Assembly (NCBI RefSeq): GCF_021391535.1
Contig: NZ_CP090066.1
Span: 2,059,501-2,123,500 of the forward strand
DNA: 64,000 bases
Origin: Aurantimonas sp. HBX-1
GTDB taxonomy: Bacteria; Pseudomonadota; Alphaproteobacteria; Rhizobiales; Rhizobiaceae
Reading direction: 5' to 3'
Below are positions 8,628-16,593 of this stretch, in pieces. How positions within the stretch are numbered: the first letter of the stretch is position 1; each line of letters opens with the position of its first letter. The notes beneath the pieces are model-generated. The model was not told the DNA's origin, searched no databases, and was given only the letters and a program-made list of their open reading frames with translations. The translations under genes were made by a program, and so were the position numbers.

Positions 8628-9063
8628 CGCCGCCTCCGCTGCCGTCCGGACCCAGCGTGCGGATGTCGAACGCGGCTCCGGTCGCCGTGGATCGGTACTG
8701 ATAGGGTTGCCCCCAGGGATCCACCGGCACTCTCGATTGATGCACGTAAGGGCCGTTCCAGCCCGGGATGCTGCCGGGCTCGATCAACGCTGTCAGGCCT
8801 TCCCGTTCAGTGGGGTATCGTCCGATATCCAGAAAGAACAGATCGAGTGCCGACGAAAGGGACTCGATCTGCATCTGCGCGGTCTTGGCGCGGGCATCGC
8901 CGAGATAGTTCAGCACCCGCGGCCCTACCAGACCCATCACCAGACTGAGAATGACGAGGACGACCAGCAATTCGACGAGCGTGAATCCGCCGTCGCGATC
9001 CCGCGGTTGCAGGGAATCCGACTTGCGTCGTGGGCGATGGGCAATGGCGTCCTGCCGGGTCAT
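8599..9063 (-). CDS. gspG: Type II secretion major pseudopilin GspG
   Basis: A 154-residue major pseudopilin. The leader ends DGG before FTLVELLVVLVILSLVMGLV, a perfect class III signal. The body has the GspG core (DLFFLDIGRYPTEREGLTAL, then a WNGPYV / DPWGQPYQYR motif with calcium-site Asp residues near the end). The ATG at 9063 overlaps the gspF stop (ATGA). Upstream frame extension to 9507 is a shadow of gspF. It polymerises into the pseudopilus. Confidence 0.94.
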   Translation of the reverse strand: MTRQDAIAHRPRRKSDSLQPRDRDGGFTLVELLVVLVILSLVMGLVGPRVLNYLGDARAKTAQMQIESLSSALDLFFLDIGRYPTEREGLTALIEPGSIPGWNGPYVHQSRVPVDPWGQPYQYRSTATGAAFDIRTLGPDGSGGGGGSIDITSR

Positions 9064-10277
9064 AGGATCATCTCGTTCATAGAAAGCAGCGCAGTCATCA
9101 CCGAAATGATGATCCATGCGATCACGAGGCTGACGAGCAAAAGGATGGTCGGACCGAGGATGGCGACGGCGCGGGTCATGCCGCGATCCAGCCGTGCTTC
9201 GTAATAAGCCGCCGTCCGCATCGCCGCGGGACCCAACCCCGACTCCTCTCCGACCCGCAGCATGTGGACGGCATAGGCCGGCAGCAGCGGCCGGGTCTCC
9301 AGCGTGTCGCTCAACCTTCTGCCCTGGCGGACCTCTGCCAGCACGGCGTCGATCGACTGGCGATCGCGGTCGAAGACCATCGTGTCGCGGATAAGTCTGA
9401 GGGCGGAGGAAATGTCGACGTCGCTGCGGATCAGCAGGCCGAGATTGGCGCAGAACGTGACGGTGCGGGCATCGGACGCGAGCCTTCTGAGACCCGGAAG
9501 CCGGCAAATGGCTTCATAGCTGCGCTCTCTGATCGGTCGGCTGCGCACAGCCCACAGGCCCGCCAGCAGCACGATGATCGCGAGGACTGCAATCTCGGTG
9601 CCGTTGGCCCGGAATGCGCGAGACAGCAGGAATATCGTCTGCGCCGCGCCATCCGCCGCGGCTGCGCTTCCGGAAAGGGCGCGGTCAAATTCGGGAATGA
9701 CCACAGCCAGCACGAACGCCAGTACGCCGACGGCGGCTGCTGCGAGGAAGCCAGGATAAGCGAGAGCCGAGGAAATCCGGCGCCGGAGTTCCTCGTTGCG
9801 CTGTCGCTCGCGAGCAAGAACGGCGAGCGTCTCCGGCAGGGTTCCCGAAGCTTCGGCGACCTGGACGATCTTGACGTAGTTCGCGGGGAAGGCGGACGGA
9901 TGGCAAGCGGTTGCCTCGGCGAAACTCTGCCCCCTCGAAATGGATCGATGCAGATCCCGCAGCAGGTAGGCGATGACGGGCTTCGCGGCCGTCTGCGATA
10001 TGATCAGAATCGCCCGATCCAATGTAACGCCAGCGGCGAGAAGAGCAGACAGGTCCTCGGTGACGCGCGTGACGTCGCCGGCGCTTGGTTGATGGGAGAA
10101 GATCGAGGTGATCGCGAACTCGGTGGGGCGAGTGGATCCCGTGCTCTCAACGATCTCAATGGGAAGCAGCGACCGTCGCTCGAGTTCGATGACGATCGCG
10201 GCCCTGGAAGCGCCCTCGAGCGTCCCGACCACGACGTTGCCGGCGGATGACAGTGCCTGGAAGGCGAAGTCCGCCAT
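9060..10277 (-). CDS. gspF: Type II secretion inner-membrane platform protein GspF
   Basis: A 405-residue polytopic platform protein, the usual length. Two T2SSF four-helix domains are seen (VTRVTEDLSALLAAGVTLDRAI near residue 70; ARTVTFCANLGLLIRSDVDISSAL near residue 270), with membrane helices near 170-195, 220-240 and at the C-terminus (AVAILGPTILLLVSLVIAWIII). An AAGGGAG ribosome-binding site precedes the ATG. It heads the nine-gene gspF-to-gspC-like run, most of whose genes overlap by four bases. Confidence 0.94.
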   Translation of the reverse strand: MADFAFQALSSAGNVVVGTLEGASRAAIVIELERRSLLPIEIVESTGSTRPTEFAITSIFSHQPSAGDVTRVTEDLSALLAAGVTLDRAILIISQTAAKPVIAYLLRDLHRSISRGQSFAEATACHPSAFPANYVKIVQVAEASGTLPETLAVLARERQRNEELRRRISSALAYPGFLAAAAVGVLAFVLAVVIPEFDRALSGSAAAADGAAQTIFLLSRAFRANGTEIAVLAIIVLLAGLWAVRSRPIRERSYEAICRLPGLRRLASDARTVTFCANLGLLIRSDVDISSALRLIRDTMVFDRDRQSIDAVLAEVRQGRRLSDTLETRPLLPAYAVHMLRVGEESGLGPAAMRTAAYYEARLDRGMTRAVAILGPTILLLVSLVIAWIIISVMTALLSMNEMIL

Positions 10278-10343
10278 TTCATTGCTCCCTTTCCGCCAGA
10301 ACCATATTTGCCAAGGTGACTTTCGGTCTGAGGCCCCATCCGA

Positions 10344-11423
10344 TCAGTCGTGATCCGAACCGCGGCCACGCCCACGACCACGTCCATGATGGCCATCGTG
10401 CTGCTCCATGTCGTGTTCGGTTGCGTCGTCGTCGCTGGCGCGATGCACCTCGCCATGGTCGTGGTGGGGATTGCGGAGCGCCTCCAGTTCCCGCTCCCTG
10501 AAAAGCGAGGAACTGACCGCATCGATATGGGCGAGGAGATCCGCGGCGTCGTTGTCCGACAGCCCGAGAATGGGCATGCGCACTCCCGGAAAACGGGCGA
10601 TGAGGGCCGCAAGCTCCGGGTCGGCGTTCGCACGCTTGCGGTCCGGATTGCGGATGAAGGAAACGAGCCAGTCATGGTCGCGCCGCTTCGTCGCCCCGAG
10701 CAGGTCGGGACCCGCCCGATCACCGGCGCCGATCGTGTGGCAGCCAGCGCAGAGCTTCTTGTAGAGTGCCTGCCCCGGCTGGCTGCTGATCTGGCCGGCG
10801 ACCGCTTCGCGCGACATCGACCGGTCCGACAGTGCCTGGCCGGTCCGTCGCCACTCGGGATCCATCGCACGAATGTCGACGACGAGGCGTTCGAGGTCGC
10901 CGAAGGTGCTGTTCCGGGTCCATTCTCCCGTCCGGTCGTTGCCGAGCACCACCTCGTTGCGATGCTCCCACAGCGACCGGCTCCTGTCGCCGAGCGCACG
11001 GTTGATGACCTTCATGTCCGCCGGCGCGCCGGTGACGAAGGTCCAGCCTGGCCCGATGTCGAATGCATCCGCAAAGGCCTTAAGCCGTTCGGGCGTATCC
11101 CGCTCCGGGTCGACGCTGAGCGAGACGAACGAGACATTCGTGGTGCCTCCCTCGATCAGGCGGCGCTGCACTTCCGCGAGACGGGCCGTCGTCAACGGGC
11201 AGAGATCGGGGCAATTCGTGTAGATGAAGCTGACGACGACGATGCGATCCTCGATGAGGTCGTCGTAGAAACGCAGCGTCTCGCCGTTCTGGTTGACGAC
11301 CGGACGGTTCGTGAAATAGTCGGCGTTGTAACGAGAGGATCCCGCCTTGGAGTCGCTCGTGCACGCGATTGCAAGGACGCCAATTACCAATGCAACAATG
11401 TTTCTCCACTCTGTCATCATCAA
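10344..11423 (-). CDS. Sco1/SenC-type copper chaperone fused to cytochrome c
   Basis: A 359-residue protein with a lipoprotein-like N-terminus (VLAIAC). Residues about 30-190 form a thioredoxin-like Sco domain with the copper-binding CPDLC motif (CxxxC) and a distal His region (WEHRNEV). A class I cytochrome c domain follows, with the heme motif CAGCH near residue 228 and a Met-containing C-terminal part (RMPILG). The tail is rich in His and Asp, then Arg-Gly repeats (HDGHHGRGRGRGRG). Sco proteins deliver copper; here the gene lies just behind a multicopper oxidase, so delivery of copper or electrons to that enzyme is the likely role (inference). Confidence 0.88.
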   Translation of the reverse strand: MMMTEWRNIVALVIGVLAIACTSDSKAGSSRYNADYFTNRPVVNQNGETLRFYDDLIEDRIVVVSFIYTNCPDLCPLTTARLAEVQRRLIEGGTTNVSFVSLSVDPERDTPERLKAFADAFDIGPGWTFVTGAPADMKVINRALGDRSRSLWEHRNEVVLGNDRTGEWTRNSTFGDLERLVVDIRAMDPEWRRTGQALSDRSMSREAVAGQISSQPGQALYKKLCAGCHTIGAGDRAGPDLLGATKRRDHDWLVSFIRNPDRKRANADPELAALIARFPGVRMPILGLSDNDAADLLAHIDAVSSSLFRERELEALRNPHHDHGEVHRASDDDATEHDMEQHDGHHGRGRGRGRGSDHD

Positions 11424-11460
11424 TCCGGCCTTCGTCGCGTTGGAACCGTTACTTTCGCTG

Positions 11461-11512
11461 AGCTGAGCGGGTGACAGTTTCTGCAGAGCTGAGCGGGTGA
11501 CAGTTTCTGCAG
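11461..11512. repeat. Perfect 26-bp tandem repeat between oxidase and Sco genes
   Basis: Two identical 26-base units (beginning AGCTGAGCGGGTGACAG and ending TTTCTGCAG) lie head to tail at 11461-11486 and 11487-11512. They fill most of the 93-base gap between the multicopper oxidase stop and the Sco gene start. They do not encode part of either protein. Confidence 0.95.
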
Positions 11513-11516
11513 ATCC

Positions 11517-13868
11517 TCAATCATCGTCGCTTCCATCATCGTCATCGCTGGCGATCGATGCCTGGAGTTGTGCCGCGCGCACGCTCTCGTCGCTCCAGCC
11601 GCGGGGCAGCCCCTCTGGCAATATCTCGGGGTCGGTGAAGAACACCCCGTCCGGCGTCGGATTTGGTGTCGGGGTGATCGAGGACTGGGGCGAGCCGGCG
11701 ACCCCCGATAGGACCTGGATCCTTGCCAGCATGGCAAAGTCCTCGTGGACGGTATTATGGCAGTGGTTCACGTAAGACCCGCCGAATTCTCCGAACTGGA
11801 CCTGGAAGGTGACGCTGCCGCCTTCGCCGAGTCGCCAGACGTCCTTGCGCGCCAGGCGCTCCGTATCCGGCAAGGGCATCCCCTTGCGACTCATCGTGAT
11901 GCCTTCCTCGAAGTGCAGATGGATCGGGTGATCCCAGCCGCCGCCGCCGTTTTCGTAGGTCCAGTGCTCGACCTCGCCCGGAGCCGGGATCAGCATCGAG
12001 ATCCGGTTGGCATTCATCGAATGATGGTCTTCGCCGTCGATGCGAATGGTCCAGGGGAAGGTCGCGTATTCCGGGCAGTCGGGGATGCACTTGCCGTCCG
12101 GCCCACGGGAGTCGCCACCGGACTTTTTGAACTCCACATGTCGGGTACGGACCGGTGCGACGATCGGAATATGTTCGGTCAAAACCGGAGGAACCCGACT
12201 CTTGTCCGGGTCGCTCGCCCTATGGAACACGCCGGGGACGTCGACGCTTTCCACCGTGTCGACGATCCGGAACTCCATGAAGGCGCCCACCACCGGATCC
12301 TTTTCGTCACCGCGCAGCGCCCGCTGCAGGGAAAGTTCCTCTTTCATGCGGCGACCGTCGCGATGGAGTGCCTGATTGACCAGGTAGAGTCTGTCGCCCA
12401 CTCGGAACTGGGAGAAGTCGACGACGATGTCGAAGCGTTCACCCATGCCCTGCGGCCCGAGCGTGGCGAGTTGCAGCGGGGTGACGACCAGGTTGCCGTC
12501 GTTGGCAATGAAGTGGACCGGAACCGCCCTGCCCTGTGCATCGGCAAGTCCGATCTTCCAGAAGCGCGACATGCTGGCATTGAGGAGGCGGAACCGGTAT
12601 TTACGGGGCAGCACCTCGAAGAACGGCGCGAACGAGCCATTGACGGAGGGGATGTCACCGAGCATGCCCTCGGTGTCGAAGATGTCGAAAAACAACTGGC
12701 CGCTGGCGTCGTAGCAGCAGTCCCAGATCACCAGATTCACGTCGAAGTCGGTGTTGCCCCAGTCGAGCAGCGTTCCGCTCGGCAGCCGCAGATTGACCCC
12801 GTCTTCCAGTTCTTCGTTCCCGCGATCGGGGCCGCTGTAGTAGTTGATGGCGCCAAAATTTCCCTTGTAGACGTTCTCCGCCGTGAAGAAGAAACGGTGG
12901 TCGTGCGCCCACATTGAACCCTGGATCTCGCGGAAGTCGCCCGGGACAAGTGTGAGGCCGCCGTTTCCGTCCGGTCCCGACGCCCGGCGATCCGACGCGT
13001 CGACATTGATCTTGTCGGCGCGGGCCAGCGTCGTGCTCCAGCGATAGTCGTAGAACGTTCCCGGAAAATGGTGAACGTTGGCTGCGCCGTCGCTCTCGGC
13101 GCCATTATGTGCATTGTGGAAGTGCAACTGCGTCTCGTTGCGACCAAAGCCGTTGTTCTGCGCCCGGTCGGTGGGCATGTTGTTATAGACGCGGGTCAGC
13201 ATCGGCTCGCCGTAGCGAGCCTTTATCAGGAAGGGCGGCATGCTTCCGGTGGCATCCCGGCCCGAGCCGTAGCACCAGAAGCTGTCGGGATTTTGGTAAG
13301 GGAAGTACTCGTGCATGTAGGTATCGCCGGCGCACTGGCCGATCGACATGATGTAGCCGACTTCAGGAAAGTATTCTTCCCAGCGTTGATGGGCAAAGAT
13401 TTCCCCCGGCGGACGTCCCTCGATCGGGCCGCGGCCGGTGCGCGCATTGCGGAAGCGGGGATCGGCCGGATTCCGCGAGAACTGCGTGTGATAGGATTTT
13501 CGCCGGGCTGGCAGTTCGCCCAACTTGCCGGGGAACCTGGCGATCGACTCGCCGTTTGCTGCGACCTTTCGCTGAAGCGGGATCGGAGTCTGCAACTGGC
13601 AACGATGAAATTCCGTCGTAAATTTCTGGGCGCCAAATAGCGGGCTACGCGGAGCGCCAGTCGGAACGTCGGCAAGGGCGCTGCGGGCGAAGGGACTCAA
13701 CCCATTGACCATCGCCAGCGTCCCAACTGTGGTAAAGAGGCCCCATCTGAACAGTTCCCTCCGGGTGACCTGCTCCTGATTGAGCGCCCGGACAATTTCT
13801 GCTCGATTTTCCCGGGCTCGTTCCGCTTCGCGGCGACGCGCTCTTGATGCTCCCTGCGAGATGTACAT
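11517..13868 (-). CDS. Tat-exported multicopper oxidase
   Basis: A 783-residue multicopper oxidase with a twin-arginine-type signal (TRRELFRWGLF, then a hydrophobic stretch ending ARSALA). All four copper-ligand clusters are visible: HFHNAH, WAHDHR, HPIHLHF and the type-1 cluster HCHNTVHEDFAM, with the axial Met in place. Length is well above CueO or CotA and nearer phenoxazinone-synthase-like enzymes. The C-terminus ends in an acidic SDDDDGSDDD tail. Start taken at the ATG at 13868 because GAAGCGGAG lies upstream; the frame is open to a GTG at 13901. Placed beside a Sco gene and a MopA-like peroxidase, Mn(II) or phenol oxidation is plausible, but the substrate cannot be read from sequence. 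Confidence 0.9.
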   Translation of the reverse strand: MYISQGASRARRREAERARENRAEIVRALNQEQVTRRELFRWGLFTTVGTLAMVNGLSPFARSALADVPTGAPRSPLFGAQKFTTEFHRCQLQTPIPLQRKVAANGESIARFPGKLGELPARRKSYHTQFSRNPADPRFRNARTGRGPIEGRPPGEIFAHQRWEEYFPEVGYIMSIGQCAGDTYMHEYFPYQNPDSFWCYGSGRDATGSMPPFLIKARYGEPMLTRVYNNMPTDRAQNNGFGRNETQLHFHNAHNGAESDGAANVHHFPGTFYDYRWSTTLARADKINVDASDRRASGPDGNGGLTLVPGDFREIQGSMWAHDHRFFFTAENVYKGNFGAINYYSGPDRGNEELEDGVNLRLPSGTLLDWGNTDFDVNLVIWDCCYDASGQLFFDIFDTEGMLGDIPSVNGSFAPFFEVLPRKYRFRLLNASMSRFWKIGLADAQGRAVPVHFIANDGNLVVTPLQLATLGPQGMGERFDIVVDFSQFRVGDRLYLVNQALHRDGRRMKEELSLQRALRGDEKDPVVGAFMEFRIVDTVESVDVPGVFHRASDPDKSRVPPVLTEHIPIVAPVRTRHVEFKKSGGDSRGPDGKCIPDCPEYATFPWTIRIDGEDHHSMNANRISMLIPAPGEVEHWTYENGGGGWDHPIHLHFEEGITMSRKGMPLPDTERLARKDVWRLGEGGSVTFQVQFGEFGGSYVNHCHNTVHEDFAMLARIQVLSGVAGSPQSSITPTPNPTPDGVFFTDPEILPEGLPRGWSDESVRAAQLQASIASDDDDGSDDD

Positions 13869-14151
13869 GGGATCGCTCCGCTTCCTTCGACCCATCACCA
13901 CGGTGAGTCAGGGCGCTCTCAACAAACTAGTATCGATTTTAAGGCCGTACTTGATATTACCTTAGGGTATTTTGTCTTATGAACTATGAGACCTTTTTCC
14001 GTTAGTTTTGGACTAAGGTCGAAATGGGCTGCCTCGGACGCCTGAAACGCGCGGGTGGGGCCATGCAAATTCACGTCGACAGACGATCCCTGCTGACGTG
14101 CTCGAGGCTCTTGCAGATCTCCTTCACCCGCCAGGGTCCGACTACGGGGGC
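13869..14151 (-). promoter_or_regulatory. Upstream region of the multicopper oxidase
   Basis: A 283-base gap between the M23-like gene and the oxidase. The part at 13920-14010 is clearly AT-rich for this genome and contains a small dyad TACC-TTAG-GGTA at 13958-13969. This is the most likely promoter for the oxidase-Sco pair. No known metal-regulator site is matched with confidence. Confidence 0.35.
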
Positions 14152-15189
14152 CTATCCATCCACGTCGACGGACATCTGCACCGAAGCTGCCGAAGCGTTG
14201 GCCCTGAGCAGGTCGATCTCGACACTGTAGGTGCCAGCCACCAAAGGCCGACGCCGGCCTGCATAAGCGAGGTAGTTGGCTTTGCGCCGCGGCAGCGGCT
14301 CAGTCAGTTGGTCGACCAGTGTCGACCCATCCGGATGGACGATCTTCACCTGAAAGCGATCCCCTTTCTGCAGGTTGATCGCCCATACCCAGGCGAGAGT
14401 TCCCTCGCCCCCGGCTGTCGCCGTCGGCTTTGCGCCGGCCACAAGACCTGGCAAGGTGGGAGGCTCGTCAGATAGCCCGGCATCGAGGATGGCGTCAGCC
14501 GGTCGCTCCAGCAATTGCCGGACTGGCTCGGCAAACAGCTCGGCCTTCAACTGCCTGCAGACGGCCGCATCAGAGAGATCGCGACCCGTCAGGGGTTCGA
14601 CATCCCGACCGTTCCGACGCAGACCGAGATGGACGTGCGGAAACTGGGCGAGGCCGGACGAACCCACGAGGCCTAGTTGCGCTCCCCGCATGACCTGTAC
14701 GCCGGGTCGCACCACGACGCTGCCCATTCGTAGGTGACAGTATTGCGAGGTTAGTCCGCCACTATGTGCGACGACGACACCATTGCCGCACTCCTGGCCC
14801 TGCCATGGCTCAGCGACCTCTCCCGGAGCCACGACAATGCGGTCCGGGAGCCCGTCGCGAACCCGCAGAACAATGCCATCTGCCACCGCGATCACTGGAA
14901 CGCCCCTTGCCACGTCGACCATGGTACGCACCCTGAAGTCCCAGCCTTCGTGGCCGTCATAGGTTGCGTCCCCGCAAAGCGGATCGGTTGCGGCGGGACC
15001 GGGATCGATGTCGGGCATCTGCTGGACGAAGCAGTCGGTTCCGAGGTTGCAGTGGATGGGCAGCGTCAGCGCTGGGGAACCCGACTGGCCGCTTGCGACG
15101 CGTGGCGTCCCGTAAGTGGCAGCGAGCGCGGCGAGGATTGCTGCCACAAGTCGGCGACGAGCTGGCGCGGGGGACGGAGGCGTCATCAC
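14152..15189 (-). CDS. M23 (LytM) family peptidase-like exported protein
   Basis: A 345-residue protein with an N-terminal signal peptide (RRRLVAAILAALAATYGTPRVASG). The M23 zinc-peptidase core follows: HEGWDFR near residue 80 holds the first His/Asp zinc ligands, QYCHLRMG a middle His, and FPHVHLGLRR the HxH pair, so the active site looks complete. The C-terminal 100 residues form a beta-rich pre-peptidase-like domain (WVWAINLQKGDRFQVKIVHPDG). It lies 22 bases behind the HlyD gene and ends the type I secretion run. It may trim peptidoglycan or a secreted partner; the target is unknown. Confidence 0.85.
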   Translation of the reverse strand: MMTPPSPAPARRRLVAAILAALAATYGTPRVASGQSGSPALTLPIHCNLGTDCFVQQMPDIDPGPAATDPLCGDATYDGHEGWDFRVRTMVDVARGVPVIAVADGIVLRVRDGLPDRIVVAPGEVAEPWQGQECGNGVVVAHSGGLTSQYCHLRMGSVVVRPGVQVMRGAQLGLVGSSGLAQFPHVHLGLRRNGRDVEPLTGRDLSDAAVCRQLKAELFAEPVRQLLERPADAILDAGLSDEPPTLPGLVAGAKPTATAGGEGTLAWVWAINLQKGDRFQVKIVHPDGSTLVDQLTEPLPRRKANYLAYAGRRRPLVAGTYSVEIDLLRANASAASVQMSVDVDG

Positions 15190-15211
15190 GGTCTATCCTT
15201 GTCCACGACCG

Positions 15212-16540
15212 CTAGTCCTCGCGGAAGGACCGCATCATCTGGTCACTGAACGGCTTGACCAGGTATGACAGGGCGGAACGATCGCCGGTCTTGAAGAACA
15301 CCTCTACGGGCATGCCCGGGACGAGAAGATGTTCGCCGAGGCCGCGATCCTCGTCGGTAATGGCGATGGTGGAGAGATAGAAGGTCTGGCCGCTGGCCGG
15401 ATCGAGGGTGGCGGCCGCGCCGACGATGTCGACCCTTCCGTCGATCTCCGGCGTGGTGCGCTGGTTGAAGGCCGAGAAGCGCAGCTTGACGTCCTGACCG
15501 ACGGTCACCTGGTCGATGTCCGTCGGAGCGAGCCTGGCCTCCACGACGAGTTCCTCGCCGTCCGGCACGATGCCCATGACGGTCTCTCCGGGCGCAATGA
15601 CACCGTTGACGGTGTGGATCTTGAGGTCGTTGACGAAGCCATCTATCGGAGCCCGAAGATCCATGCGCGACAGGCGATCCTTCGCGGCGACGATGCGTTC
15701 CGAGAGTTCGGCTATGCGGGCGTCGACATCGCGAAGCTCGCGCTGGGCGTCGGTGCGCACCTGCTGGTCGAGCTCGATGATCTTCATCCGGGCTTCGCTG
15801 ATCTGGCCCATGACCCGTGCGATGTTCGCCTCGATCTCGCCCTTCAGCCCGTCGATCTTGGCAAGGTCCCGCTCCATCAGACGCGTCCTGGTGCCCTCGA
15901 CCAGTTGCCGCTCGACCAGGGGTGCAAGGCGGGCGAGGTCCTCGGCGATCATCTGGCGCTCGACGGCGTTCGACTGGCGCTGCGATTCAAGCCCCTTGAC
16001 CTGCTCGCCATACTGCTCGATCTGCGACTGCAGCTGGTCGCGCTGGGCTTCGCGAGTTGCACGGTTGTCCGCAAACAGCCGCCGCTCGCCCTCGGCGATC
16101 GCCGCTGTGGCGGCTGCGGTCTCGAAGGCCGGGTCGAATAGCACGGTCTTGGCGCCGTCGCGCTCGGCGCGCAGGCGTGCCTGGCGGCCGATCAGTTCCG
16201 ACAATTGCGAGGAAATCACGCCGAGTTCGGCCTTGGTCTGGGTTTCGTCGAGGCGGATGAGCACGTCACCAGCCTTTACCACGTCGCCATTGGTAACGAG
16301 GATCGCCCCGACAATGCCGCCGTCGCGATGCTGGATCTCTTTGACCTGCTTCTTCACCGTGACCTTGCCCTGGGCGATGATCGCGCCGGACAGGCTGGCC
16401 TGCGCCGCCCAGCCACCGCAGCCAACGATCAGAAATGTCGCAAGGAGCCCGGACGCGACGATTCGCGAGCGAATGCCAAACTGCGTAACGGCCTGCGTCT
16501 GGGCTGCCTCGCTACCGCTTGCCTTCTGTAAGCCACTCAT
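15212..16540 (-). CDS. HlyD-family type I secretion periplasmic adaptor
   Basis: A 442-residue membrane-fusion protein. One membrane helix near residues 28-50 is followed by a lipoyl/biotinyl half-motif (VKEIQHRDGGIVGAILVTNGD), a long coiled-coil hairpin (about 120-280, rich in Glu, Arg and Gln) and a beta-barrel end (LVVEARLAPTDIDQVTVGQDVKLRFSAF). The start at 16540 is preferred over 16594 because GAGGGGAG sits just upstream. With the ABC protein at 19705-21477 it forms two of the three parts of a type I exporter; the TolC-type outer-membrane partner is not in the window. Confidence 0.93.
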   Translation of the reverse strand: MSGLQKASGSEAAQTQAVTQFGIRSRIVASGLLATFLIVGCGGWAAQASLSGAIIAQGKVTVKKQVKEIQHRDGGIVGAILVTNGDVVKAGDVLIRLDETQTKAELGVISSQLSELIGRQARLRAERDGAKTVLFDPAFETAAATAAIAEGERRLFADNRATREAQRDQLQSQIEQYGEQVKGLESQRQSNAVERQMIAEDLARLAPLVERQLVEGTRTRLMERDLAKIDGLKGEIEANIARVMGQISEARMKIIELDQQVRTDAQRELRDVDARIAELSERIVAAKDRLSRMDLRAPIDGFVNDLKIHTVNGVIAPGETVMGIVPDGEELVVEARLAPTDIDQVTVGQDVKLRFSAFNQRTTPEIDGRVDIVGAAATLDPASGQTFYLSTIAITDEDRGLGEHLLVPGMPVEVFFKTGDRSALSYLVKPFSDQMMRSFRED

Positions 16541-16593
16541 TGTCGTTCTCCCCTCGGGAATCGCTGCATTGGATCTGGTGGCGGCAGTCGGCA

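Noticed and set aside
11749..12917. 390-codon plus-strand frame inside the multicopper oxidase
   Set aside because: It is a shadow of the oxidase, whose four copper motifs are all on the minus strand.
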